Below are positions 1-7,399 of a stretch of DNA of 10,255 bases, in pieces. The notes below the pieces were generated by a model, which made no database searches, had not been told where the DNA came from, and was given only the letters and a program-made list of their open reading frames with translations. Where the stretch lies: assembly GCA_016929355.1 (NCBI GenBank), contig JAFGJA010000326.1, positions 1 through 10,255 of the forward strand. Direction: 5' to 3'. How positions within the stretch are numbered: position 1 is the first letter of the stretch; every line of letters begins with the position of its first letter. This DNA is from Anaerolineae bacterium. Lineage in GTDB: Bacteria; Chloroflexota; Anaerolineae; Aggregatilineales; Aggregatilineaceae. The position numbers and the translations under genes were made by a program.

Positions 1-1
1 G

Positions 2-1165
2 GTTGTTCTCTCAAAAGACGAAATTACGCGCTACGCCCGCCATTTGATTCTGCCGCAAGTCGGCTACGCAGGACAGCGCAAACTCAAAACGGCGCGCGTG
101 CTGATCGTCGGCACAGGCGGCCTCGGCAGTCCGGTAGCGCTGTATCTGGCAGCGGCGGGCATTGGGACGATTGGCCTGGTCGATTTTGACGTGGTAGATG
201 CCACAAATCTCCAGCGCCAGATCGTTCACAGCGAAAGCACAGTGGGCGTGCCGAAGGTCGAATCGGCGGCGGCGCGGCTGCGTGATCTGAATCCTTATAT
301 CACGATCAATACCTATTCGGAACCGTTCACCAGCCAGAACGCGCTGGATATTCTCGCGCAGTATGATCTGGTGGTGGATGGCACGGACAATTTCCCCACG
401 CGCTACCTGCTCAATGACGCGGCAGTCATGCTCAATAAGCCGATGGTCTACGGCAGCATTTACCGCTTTGAGGGACAGGTCAGCATATTCGGCACGAAAG
501 AAGGCCCGTGTTATCGCTGTTTATTGCCCGATCCCCCGCCACCCCATTTGGTCCAAAGCTGTGCGGAAGCCGGTGTCCTGGGTATCCTGCCGGGGACAAT
601 TGGCACGCTGCAAGCCACCGAAGCGATCAAGCTCATTCTAGGCGAAGGCGAACCGCTAATCGGGCGCTTGCTGCTCTATGATGCGCTGGATATGTCCTTC
701 GACCTGATCACGCTGCCCAAACGTCCTAACTGCCCCATGTGCGGCGAGTCACCAACTATCACCACCTTGATTGATTATGAGGATTATTGCGGAATGCCCG
801 CCCATGCCGATAGTGAATTTCAACAAGGACGCCTGCACAATGCAAATGTGCCGGAGATGACGGTGCAACAAATCAACGAACGAATCGCCGCCGGGGAAAA
901 GATCGTGTTGGTCGATGTACGCGAGGCGGGCGAAGTGAACATCAGCCGCATCCCCGGCGCGCTGCATATTCCCATGAGCCAACTCGATCAGCGCCAGGAT
1001 GAAATTCCCCGCGATCAGCCAGTGGTGATGTTCTGTCGCGCCGGAATTCGCAGCCTCAAAGCAATTCAAACCCTGCAAGCCGCCGGTTCCGATAACCTCA
1101 CCAACATGATCGGGGGAATTACCGCCTGGGCACAGGAAATTGATCCATCAATTCCGTTGTATTAG
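2..1165 (+). CDS. moeZ: MoeB/ThiF-type adenylyltransferase fused to rhodanese domain (MoeZ-like), 5' partial
   Basis: Adenylates the C-terminal glycine of a small ubiquitin-like sulfur carrier (MoaD, ThiS or CysO type), after which a rhodanese cysteine supplies sulfur. The role is cytoplasmic, in molybdopterin, thiamine or cysteine synthesis. The frame is open from base 2 and reads VVLSKDEITRYARHLILPQVG, the usual MoeB N-terminus, so the gene begins left of the window; the TTG at 44 is an internal leucine. Numbering from that TTG: nucleotide-binding GTGGLG 23-28, DFDVVDATNLQRQ from 47, metal-site CxxC pairs C156/C159 and C230/C233, conserved crossover-loop cysteine C173 (SCAEAGV), and a C-terminal rhodanese domain from about 270 with active-site loop CRAGIRS (C331). 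All key residues are present, so the enzyme is probably active. Carrier specificity cannot be read from the sequence. A terminator follows, and nothing links the gene functionally to the sugar locus. Confidence 0.93.
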   Translation, partial: VVLSKDEITRYARHLILPQVGYAGQRKLKTARVLIVGTGGLGSPVALYLAAAGIGTIGLVDFDVVDATNLQRQIVHSESTVGVPKVESAAARLRDLNPYITINTYSEPFTSQNALDILAQYDLVVDGTDNFPTRYLLNDAAVMLNKPMVYGSIYRFEGQVSIFGTKEGPCYRCLLPDPPPPHLVQSCAEAGVLGILPGTIGTLQATEAIKLILGEGEPLIGRLLLYDALDMSFDLITLPKRPNCPMCGESPTITTLIDYEDYCGMPAHADSEFQQGRLHNANVPEMTVQQINERIAAGEKIVLVDVREAGEVNISRIPGALHIPMSQLDQRQDEIPRDQPVVMFCRAGIRSLKAIQTLQAAGSDNLTNMIGGITAWAQEIDPSIPLY

Positions 1166-1199
1166 GTATGTTTTGGCACACCCTCTTTACAGCTATAAT

Positions 1200-1228
1200 C
1201 AGGCGATAGTGGATCGCCTGTTATTTTT
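1200..1228 (+). terminator. Rho-independent terminator after the MoeZ-like gene
   Basis: An 8-bp perfect stem CAGGCGAT (1200-1207) / ATCGCCTG (1213-1220) with a 5-base loop is followed by TTATTTTT. It lies 34 bases after the stop of the plus-strand gene. On the minus strand the same hairpin is followed only by ATTATAG, so it is a poorer terminator for the converging rhamnosidase gene. Confidence 0.8.
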
Positions 1229-1264
1229 AGTACCCGAAAAACAAGCAGCCCATTGTATCCACCG

Positions 1265-3898
1265 TTATTGTTTGATTGGCTGATACGCGATCCGGTAACG
1301 TCCTGTTCCCAACGTCACTTCCACATTAGCGCCGACCTGCTCGCTATTGCGTAATGGCTGATCGTTAATCATGATGTCGCCTAGAGGCGCATCAGGCAGC
1401 ACCACACAGGCCGAGGCGTTAAACGGAATCGTTATGTCGAGAGTCAACTGCCCGGTTTCGTCGATATGCCAGCCGCTTTCATAAAGGCCCGCCACCGAAC
1501 GATAGCGCGCCAGCGCCCATTGGAGCGCCACATCCGGTTTAGGTGCGATCCGGGCGTGCCGGAAACCGGTCACATCATCCCCACCAGATGCAGGATTCAG
1601 CCCGCACATATCACGATACATCCATTCCACAATCGAGCCATAAGCGTAGTGATTGAGAGAGTTCATCCCCGTTGAACTGATCGATCCGTCAGCGTTGAGC
1701 GAGTCCCACCGCTCCCAGATCGTCGTCGCACCCAGATTGATCGCATACAACCATGAGGGGAAATCTTCGTTGAGCAGCAGCGTATACGCCAGATCATTCG
1801 CCCCGATGTTGGAAAGTACCCGGCAGAGATACGGCGTGCCGACAAAGCCCGTCCGCAGGTGGGCGTTATCGCTGTTGATCCGGGCAATAAAGTCACGTTC
1901 TACGCGCCCCCGGTGTTCGTCCGGCATCAAATCCATAAACAGCGCCAGCACATAGCCCGTCTGCGTCGGGATCGCCAACCGCCCGGTGGAAGTGAAATAT
2001 TCCGCCTGAATCGCCGCTTTGACCTCATCCGACAAACGCCCGTAGGCATCTGCTTGCTCTGTTTTGCCTAACAAAGTCGCGGCTTTTGCAACCAACCGCG
2101 CCGAATAGCAGTAAAAAGCGGAAGCGATAAAATCGTGCGGCGTACCACCCCGGCGGGGATCAGGATAGAGCGGAGGGTCTAGCGCCAGCCAATCGCCAAA
2201 ATGCGTACCTTCGGTCCAAAGTTGTTGGCCGCCGGATGCATCGTCAATCGCCTTGATGTAATCCACCCAGGCGCACATACTCTCGAATTGCTGTTCCAGA
2301 ATGGCCCTATCACCGTAAAACTCATAGAGGTTCCAGGGCAGAATCGTGGCAACATCGGCCCAGGCCGTTGAGCCGCCGCCATCCAAATTCGCCATCGGGA
2401 TAACGTGCGGGACCATCCCGCCCATTTTCGCCTGTTCTTTGCCCAGATCGTAGGCGAATTTGCCGAGAAATGCGCTGGAATCCATATTGAAGCACGCCGT
2501 ACCGGAGAAGACCTGTATATCCCCCGTCCAACCGAGGCGCTCGTCACGCTGCGGGCAATCGGTAGGAATGTCGAGAAAATTCCCCTTTTGCCCCCACATA
2601 GCATTCCTGAACAGTTGGTTGACCTTCTCATTCGAAGTTTCGATCTCGCCGATGGTGTCCATCTGTGAATAGATCACGCAACCGGTAAAATCATCCAGAT
2701 CGAGATCGCCCACCCAACCGGAGATCTTGACGTAACGGAACCCGTAAAATGTGAAATACGGTTCGACCTCCGCTTCCATGCCATCCGCGATATAGGTATA
2801 TTCCGCTTTGGCCGTGCGCAGGTTATCACGGAAGAAATTCCCTTCTTGCAGCACTTCGCCAAATTGCAGATAGATGCTTGTATCCGCCGGGGCGCTCGTT
2901 TTGAAACGCAGCCAGCCGGTCATATTCTGCCCCATATCCAGCACCGTTTCTCCGGCGGGCGTATGGATCACGGCGATGGGTTTGATCGTTTCGATGATGT
3001 AAACCGGCAGGGATCGTCTGGCTTCCAACCGGGTCATATCAATGTCAATCGGTTTCACGCCAAAAGACTTATCCGGTGAAGGCACGACTTTCTCGATCCG
3101 CGCATCGTACATTTCACCATCGAAAATGTCACTCTCAATGACCGGGGAAGGTTGGACCAGCCATGAAGGATCGGTCACAACGATCAGTTCCTCCCCATTG
3201 GCTAACGTGATGTGCAGTTCGCAAAGCAGCGCAAACCGGTCCCCGTAAATGCCGACCACGCCGCCTTTATTCCCCCCATAGCGCCCCTTGTACCAGCCAT
3301 TGCCCAGCATGACCGACACCAGATTCGCGCCAACCGTAAGCTGATCGGTAATGTTGAACGTCTGGTACTGAATCCACTGATCATAAGCGTTGCAGTAGGG
3401 CGTAAACAGTTCGTCATTGACCTTTGCCCCGTTCAGTTCGAAGCGATACAACCCCAGGCCGCAAATATATGCCCGCGCGGAAACGACTTCGGCGGGCAGA
3501 TCGAACGTTTGATACAAGATCGGATGCAGGTGATTATCGTCGGTATCCGGCGTAATCCATACCGCCTGCCATGCTTCATCTTGCTTAGCGGTTTCAAACC
3601 AGGCGGGATCGCTGGTAGCGCTTTCGGTTTCACCCCAAACCGTGACCCGCCAATAATAACGGGTGCGCGGCTTGAGCATGAGCGACGGGCGGTAAGCCAG
3701 ACTATCGATACCAGAACCCTCAACTTTGCCGCTATCGAAAACAGTCTCCGCAAAGTCATGATCATAGCTGACCTGGACTTGCGCGGCGGTTTGTATCATG
3801 TCCGGCGTATCTTCAACGATCCATGAAAAGGTCGGATTTTCGATGGCAAAGCCCAATGGGTTTACAATATGATTAGTCTTAAGATGGGTTATTTTCAC
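1265..3898 (-). CDS. GH78 alpha-L-rhamnosidase, cytoplasmic
   Basis: Hydrolyses terminal alpha-L-rhamnose from glycosides or oligosaccharides with inversion. The 877 residues match a full-length bacterial GH78. An N-terminal Fn3-like domain covers about 1-105 and the rhamnosidase N domain about 140-290 (GLGLYRFELNG, GNGWYKGRYG). A beta-sandwich spans about 300-405, the (alpha/alpha)6 barrel about 410-765, and a C-terminal beta domain follows. The family signature DCPQRDERLGWTGD is at 447-460: E453 matches the general acid, with D447 and D460 the substrate-binding acids, and E729 in GATTIWERWD is the probable general base. There is no signal peptide, so it should act on imported substrate. The start is GTG, with AGAGG six bases upstream (3905-3909). 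It converges on the MoeZ-like gene and diverges, 21 bp apart, from the GH43 gene. No convincing promoter is visible just upstream. The family call is firm; the aglycone is unknown. Confidence 0.95.
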   Translation of the reverse strand: MKITHLKTNHIVNPLGFAIENPTFSWIVEDTPDMIQTAAQVQVSYDHDFAETVFDSGKVEGSGIDSLAYRPSLMLKPRTRYYWRVTVWGETESATSDPAWFETAKQDEAWQAVWITPDTDDNHLHPILYQTFDLPAEVVSARAYICGLGLYRFELNGAKVNDELFTPYCNAYDQWIQYQTFNITDQLTVGANLVSVMLGNGWYKGRYGGNKGGVVGIYGDRFALLCELHITLANGEELIVVTDPSWLVQPSPVIESDIFDGEMYDARIEKVVPSPDKSFGVKPIDIDMTRLEARRSLPVYIIETIKPIAVIHTPAGETVLDMGQNMTGWLRFKTSAPADTSIYLQFGEVLQEGNFFRDNLRTAKAEYTYIADGMEAEVEPYFTFYGFRYVKISGWVGDLDLDDFTGCVIYSQMDTIGEIETSNEKVNQLFRNAMWGQKGNFLDIPTDCPQRDERLGWTGDIQVFSGTACFNMDSSAFLGKFAYDLGKEQAKMGGMVPHVIPMANLDGGGSTAWADVATILPWNLYEFYGDRAILEQQFESMCAWVDYIKAIDDASGGQQLWTEGTHFGDWLALDPPLYPDPRRGGTPHDFIASAFYCYSARLVAKAATLLGKTEQADAYGRLSDEVKAAIQAEYFTSTGRLAIPTQTGYVLALFMDLMPDEHRGRVERDFIARINSDNAHLRTGFVGTPYLCRVLSNIGANDLAYTLLLNEDFPSWLYAINLGATTIWERWDSLNADGSISSTGMNSLNHYAYGSIVEWMYRDMCGLNPASGGDDVTGFRHARIAPKPDVALQWALARYRSVAGLYESGWHIDETGQLTLDITIPFNASACVVLPDAPLGDIMINDQPLRNSEQVGANVEVTLGTGRYRIAYQPIKQ

Positions 3899-3919
3899 AA
3901 TTTACCTCTGGATGAAACT

Positions 3920-4795
3920 ATGTTAAAAAACGCTGATATTCACATCCGTGATCCATTCGTGCTGCCGATCAGGGCGGAACAACACTATTATCTATACGGG
4001 ACCACTGGCCCCGAAGCCTGGACAACTTCTGCATCGGGTCTCGATCATTACATTAGTTCCGATCTGGAAAATTGGGAAGGTCCGTTTCCAGCCTTCCGCC
4101 CCCCGACGAATTTCTGGTCAGACCGCAATTTTTGGGCCCCCGAAGTCCACGCCTATCGCGGGCGCTACTACCTGTTCGCCACATTCAAAGCTGAGGGCGT
4201 CTGCCGGGGCACACAAATCCTGGCCGCCGATGCCCCGCAGGGACCATTTTTGCCGATCAGCGATGGCCCGGTAACGCCCCGCGCTTGGGAATGCCTGGAT
4301 GGAACTTTGTTTGTGGATGCCGACGATCACCCCTGGATCGTGTTTTGCCACGAATGGGTGCAGGTCGGTGATGGTGAAATCTGCGCGCTGCAATTGAGCG
4401 ACGATCTGACATCCGCCACCGGCCAACCGCAGGTATTGTTCCACGCCTCCGCCGCGCCCTGGGCGTTAGAGATCAATTCAAAGGGGCGAATCGGCTATGT
4501 GACCGATGGCCCCTGGCTGCATCGCCTGACAAATGGCACGCTGCTCATGCTGTGGTCCAGTTTTGGCACAGGCGGGTATACCATTGGTATCGCACGTTCA
4601 ACCTCAGGTGACATTCTCGGCCCCTGGGAACAACTGCCAGCGCCGTTATATGCCGGTGATGGTGGACACTGTATGGTGTTCCGCGATTTTGAGGGGCAGC
4701 TTTGGCTAGCCTTCCACCACCCCAATCCATCACCCGCCGAACGACCCCAGTTCGTTCCCATACGGGAAACCGAGTCATCGCTCGCAATGGCCTAA
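3920..4795 (+). CDS. GH43-like glycoside hydrolase (five-bladed propeller), Asp at acid position
   Basis: Probably removes arabinofuranose, xylose or a related sugar from an oligosaccharide; the substrate cannot be fixed. From ATG 3920 the protein has 291 residues, a single catalytic propeller with no carbohydrate-binding module or signal peptide. D11 in HIRDPFVLP fits the GH43 catalytic base, NFWAPEVH (70-77) is the typical blade motif, and D127 in ECLDGTLFVD fits the pKa-tuning aspartate. The general-acid position reads VTDGPW (D196) rather than the usual EGP; a metal-site-like histidine is at H250 in GDGGHCM. In-frame ATGs at 3869 and 3884 exist but lack ribosome-binding sites and would overlap the divergent GH78 start. 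The 3920 start has only a weak GGATG upstream. The gene points opposite to both flanking genes and ends 12 bp from the converging oxidoreductase. Its promoter, if its own, must lie inside the GH78 5' coding region. Confidence 0.85.
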   Translation: MLKNADIHIRDPFVLPIRAEQHYYLYGTTGPEAWTTSASGLDHYISSDLENWEGPFPAFRPPTNFWSDRNFWAPEVHAYRGRYYLFATFKAEGVCRGTQILAADAPQGPFLPISDGPVTPRAWECLDGTLFVDADDHPWIVFCHEWVQVGDGEICALQLSDDLTSATGQPQVLFHASAAPWALEINSKGRIGYVTDGPWLHRLTNGTLLMLWSSFGTGGYTIGIARSTSGDILGPWEQLPAPLYAGDGGHCMVFRDFEGQLWLAFHHPNPSPAERPQFVPIRETESSLAMA

Positions 4796-4807
4796 CCACC
4801 GGCGCGC

Positions 4808-6133
4808 TTAATCTGCCTTTGGCGGCAAATGAAAAAGATCGTCAATTCGTACCGGTTGGTTGGTCGCCATCGCCCGATTCGCAGCAATGCCCATCATAAT
4901 TGACGCAGCACCGTCAATATGTGAGGCAGCGCGGTTGAACGGATCGGACGGTGGTTCCGGCGCAAAAAGTTGCTCCAGCAAAATCGGATCAGCCCCGCCA
5001 TGTCCGCCGCCATCGGCAACTTCAAACTCAACATCGTACCCTTCGCCAAACATCGGGAAAACGCGAATCGATGCGTGTTTGAATGGTCCTTTGCTCGCCT
5101 GGACATTGTGCGATTCACCCTGGCCCGACACCAGATTAATATTTTCAACAACACTCAATTCCACGCGCCCTGTCGTGCCGGTGATAGCGACATTCAACCC
5201 TTCCCAGGGACTATATGCCAGCAAACAGTAAGACAGGATCACACCGTTCCGGTAGCGTGCCGTGACCGCCATTGTGTCCTCAATTGTAATCGGTTCGCCA
5301 AACACATTACGATCCCGGATGTAACCGTTATCGGCTTCCGCATCAAGATACAAGCCCTGCAAAGCGGCATCCTGATCGAGCCGCAGGGCGAAAGGATCAT
5401 CCTGCGCTTCGGGCACGCCAGTATAACGGCTATAGGCGTAAGTCTCCCCACGCGCGGCAGCGTTCTCCTTGCCATAAAACATCAGATCACCAAAGGCAAA
5501 AACCTGTTCGGGATAGGAATCGATCCACCAGTTAACGAGATCAAAATGGTGGGTGGCTTTATGCACCAGCAGCCCGCCGGAATTCTGCTTTTCACGATGC
5601 CAGCGCCGGAAGTAGTCCGCGCCATGATAGGTATCCAGCAGCCAGGTAAAATCCACGTTTAACGGGCGTCCAATCGTGCCCTGCATCAGCACTTCGCGGA
5701 GCTTGGTGAAGGTTGGAGCATAGCGATAATTGAAGGTGACACGCAAGTTTTTCCCGGTGCGTTCAATCGTATCAAAGATGGATTGGGCTTTTTCCGCATC
5801 AGTGGTCATGGGTTTTTCGGTGATGACATCACACCCCAATTCCATCGCCCTGTTAATGTACAGGTGGTGCGTGGCATCCATTGAAGCCACGATCACGGTG
5901 TCCAGTTTAGTTTCGGCGATCATCGCGTCGAATTGATCGGCCAGATAGGTCGGCACAGGCTCACTACCGGTTTGGCTTTGGATTTGCTGATTATGCCAAT
6001 TCATGCGCGTTTGACTCAGATCGCACAGCGCAACCAACTCACACGAATCGCGGTAAGTATCCGTGATCGCATGGATGAACATCACGGCTCGCCCACCAGT
6101 CCCAACCACTGCAAAACGTTTTTTGCTACCCAT
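4808..6133 (-). CDS. Gfo/Idh/MocA-family NAD(P)-dependent oxidoreductase
   Basis: Likely oxidises or reduces a sugar, sugar acid or glycoside-derived intermediate with NAD(P); the substrate is not identifiable. From ATG 6133 it has 441 residues. An N-terminal Rossmann fold carries RFAVVGTGGRA (GTGGRA 11-16). The family EKP motif is ITEKPMTTD, with the catalytic-type lysine at 108 (EKP 106-108), then FNYRYAP. In the second domain KATHHFDLVNWW (192-203) supplies the histidine/aspartate cluster of the active site. A long C-terminal half contains GGGHGGADP, seen in a longer-than-average subgroup of this family. The start is ATG 6133 with GAGGGG six bases upstream (6140-6145); the TTG at 6136 is too close to that site. 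It follows the LacI gene by 60 bp on the same strand and may be cotranscribed with it. Typical of sugar-utilisation loci. Confidence 0.9.
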   Translation of the reverse strand: MGSKKRFAVVGTGGRAVMFIHAITDTYRDSCELVALCDLSQTRMNWHNQQIQSQTGSEPVPTYLADQFDAMIAETKLDTVIVASMDATHHLYINRAMELGCDVITEKPMTTDAEKAQSIFDTIERTGKNLRVTFNYRYAPTFTKLREVLMQGTIGRPLNVDFTWLLDTYHGADYFRRWHREKQNSGGLLVHKATHHFDLVNWWIDSYPEQVFAFGDLMFYGKENAAARGETYAYSRYTGVPEAQDDPFALRLDQDAALQGLYLDAEADNGYIRDRNVFGEPITIEDTMAVTARYRNGVILSYCLLAYSPWEGLNVAITGTTGRVELSVVENINLVSGQGESHNVQASKGPFKHASIRVFPMFGEGYDVEFEVADGGGHGGADPILLEQLFAPEPPSDPFNRAASHIDGAASIMMGIAANRAMATNQPVRIDDLFHLPPKAD

Positions 6134-6139
6134 CAATAT

Positions 6140-6145
6140 CCCCTC
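6140..6145 (-). promoter_or_regulatory. Shine-Dalgarno that decides the oxidoreductase start
   Basis: On the minus strand GAGGGG is followed by six bases (ATATTG) and then ATG at 6133. Using the overlapping TTG at 6136 would leave only a three-base gap, so ATG is preferred. Confidence 0.75.
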
Positions 6146-6168
6146 TTAAGCAATATATGATACGCTTG

Positions 6169-6185
6169 AAAAATGAACGATTCAT
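6169..6185 (-). terminator. Possible weak hairpin/terminator after lacI-type gene
   Basis: Between the LacI stop and the oxidoreductase start the minus strand reads ATGAA-TCG-TTCAT followed by TTTT. The stem is only 5 bp and A/T-rich, so termination would be partial at best. It could equally be a protein-binding palindrome; it does not resemble the operators at 7283 and 7382. Confidence 0.3.
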
Positions 6186-6193
6186 GGGGCATC

Positions 6194-7210
6194 TCATTTA
6201 GGCGGACGTGTACTTTGCCGGATGACCAGATCGGGCATTAATACATGCTGGTGGGGCTTATAATCTGGATCATTAATCTGTTCCAGCAAAAACTGAGATG
6301 CCAATCTGTTTTGGATGTCAAAATCAAAAGGAACAGTGGTCAACGGGGGAATAAGATAGGGAGCAATCGCATCATCATCAAAACTGACAAGCGAGACATC
6401 ATCAGGAACCCGCAAACCGTGTTCGTGTAAAGCAAACAAGGCCCCCATCGCCACGTGATCGTTGACCGTCATAATGGCGGTAAATGGTTCCCCGCGCTGC
6501 AAAAACGCATAAACGCCCTCATAGCCACTTTTTATGGCATTAGCAACAGTCGAATAATCACCGATATAACTGGGGCCGGGTTCCAGACCTTGCGCCGTCA
6601 ATAAATCAAGCCATGTATCATGCCGCAAACGCGGGTTGATAAAATCCAACGACCCCGTGATCTCGGCAATTTGGCGGTGTCCCAGATCGAGCAAGTGCTG
6701 GATGACCAACCGGGTAGCATATTCCTGGTTATACCCAACCCAGGTGAGTTTCGAATCCAACACATAATCACGGCGCACAATTGGAATCCCGTGACACATC
6801 GCCAACAGGTCTTGATCCGCAATATGCAATTGGGGCGCATACAGCAAGATACCATCCACCATCCGTGCCGCCGCTTTATTTAACGTATCAGCAAAACTTT
6901 CTTCGGTGCATTCGGAATAGAGCGTCGAATAGCCGGCGGCATTGATATACTGCGCCATGCGCGGCAGCACCAAGCCAAAATACACATCCATGACGATGAA
7001 TTCGATGATGTTTGACTGATGGGTCGTGAGCATTTGTGCGCCCAGGTTGCGTTGATACCCCATTTTTGCCATGATGCGTTGTATGTGTAAGCGTGTATCG
7101 GGCGCAACATCAGGATGATCGTTCAATACCCGTGAAACAGTACCATACGAAACACCAGCCTCACGCGCCACATCCCGAATCGTTGGACGTTTGTTTCTCT
7201 GTTTAGTCAT
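6194..7210 (-). CDS. LacI-family transcriptional repressor of the sugar locus
   Basis: A DNA-binding sugar-responsive regulator of 338 residues, the normal LacI size. The N-terminal helix-turn-helix is TIRDVAREAGVSYGTVSRVL (10-29), followed by the hinge region around 55-64 (NLGAQMLTTH, with the Ala-x-x-Leu pattern of the minor-groove hinge helix). The periplasmic-binding-protein-like sensor domain fills the rest, with late family motifs VNDHVAMGALFALHEHGLRV and SFDDDAIAPYLIPPLTTV. The start is ATG 7210 with GGAA upstream. It is divergent from the transporter operon, the common place for the local regulator of a CUT1 importer. Its own promoter (7302-7330) has an operator-like palindrome over the predicted start point, suggesting autorepression. 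The inducer is unknown; a rhamnose-containing sugar is an inference from the GH78 gene. Confidence 0.93.
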   Translation of the reverse strand: MTKQRNKRPTIRDVAREAGVSYGTVSRVLNDHPDVAPDTRLHIQRIMAKMGYQRNLGAQMLTTHQSNIIEFIVMDVYFGLVLPRMAQYINAAGYSTLYSECTEESFADTLNKAAARMVDGILLYAPQLHIADQDLLAMCHGIPIVRRDYVLDSKLTWVGYNQEYATRLVIQHLLDLGHRQIAEITGSLDFINPRLRHDTWLDLLTAQGLEPGPSYIGDYSTVANAIKSGYEGVYAFLQRGEPFTAIMTVNDHVAMGALFALHEHGLRVPDDVSLVSFDDDAIAPYLIPPLTTVPFDFDIQNRLASQFLLEQINDPDYKPHQHVLMPDLVIRQSTRPPK

Positions 7211-7282
7211 GAGTTTATTCCATTGAATTCTAGTTTGCTCCTAAAGCCTAACATTTTTACCTTTATAATGCATCCCTAAAAT

Positions 7283-7300
7283 TTCGTGACCAGTCACGAA
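7283..7300. promoter_or_regulatory. Operator O1, near-perfect palindrome at the lacI-type start point
   Basis: TTCGTGACCAGTCACGAA has two 8-base arms (TTCGTGAC, GTCACGAA) that are exact inverse complements around a central CA. It covers roughly -5 to +13 of the predicted minus-strand transcript of the LacI-type gene. A second, degenerate copy lies at 7382-7399. Size and symmetry are those of a LacI-family operator. Confidence 0.85.
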
Positions 7301-7301
7301 C

Positions 7302-7330
7302 AATATAGCACGATTCTAGAAAAATGTCGA
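7302..7330 (-). promoter_or_regulatory. Promoter of the LacI-type gene
   Basis: On the minus strand, -35 TCGACA (7325-7330) and -10 TATATT (7302-7307) are separated by 17 bp; each matches the sigma-70 consensus at five of six bases. Transcription would begin near 7295, inside O1, leaving an 85-base leader to the ATG at 7210. Confidence 0.65.
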
Positions 7331-7349
7331 TATACCGGGCCTAAACTGC

Positions 7350-7378
7350 TTGACAAAGGGGGAAACATCTTATATCAT
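7350..7378 (+). promoter_or_regulatory. Promoter of the sugar ABC transporter operon
   Basis: A consensus -35 TTGACA (7350-7355) is followed after exactly 17 bp by -10 TATCAT (7373-7378). The expected start point is near 7385, inside operator O2. It is the best-scoring promoter by eye in the window. Confidence 0.8.
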
Positions 7379-7381
7379 GAG

Positions 7382-7399
7382 GCTGTAACCAGTCACGGA
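7382..7399. promoter_or_regulatory. Operator O2, half-degenerate copy of O1 at the transporter start point
   Basis: It aligns with O1 at 13 of 18 positions and shares the unbroken block ACCAGTCACG; the left arm is degenerate. It covers about -3 to +15 of the transporter transcript, a classic repression position. The centres of O1 and O2 are 99 bp apart, so a repressor bridging both is possible. Confidence 0.7.

Noticed and set aside
44..46. TTG as the start of the first gene
   Set aside because: The frame is open to base 2 and the upstream residues match the MoeB N-terminus, so the gene is cut by the window edge.
1173..1199. TTGGCA and TATAAT promoter-like pair on the plus strand
   Set aside because: The spacer is only 15 bp, and transcription would begin within the terminator at 1200-1228 and then run antisense to GH78.
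3212..3826. 204-codon plus-strand ORF
   Set aside because: Wholly antisense to the GH78 gene, without a recognisable domain; GH78 is certain on motifs.
3863..3873. TACAAT/TATGAT as a -10 for the GH43 gene
   Set aside because: No acceptable -35 at 16-18 bp upstream; too weak to list as a promoter.
3869..3919. Longer GH43 N-terminus starting at ATG 3869 or 3884
   Set aside because: No ribosome-binding site, overlap with the divergent GH78 start, and residues that do not resemble the family; family similarity begins at ADIHIRDPFV after ATG 3920.
4970..5662. 230-codon plus-strand ORF
   Set aside because: Antisense to the well-supported oxidoreductase; no motif or ribosome-binding site noted.
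7264..7269. TATAAT on the plus strand inside the LacI-type leader
   Set aside because: No matching -35 and it points away from any gene start it could serve.
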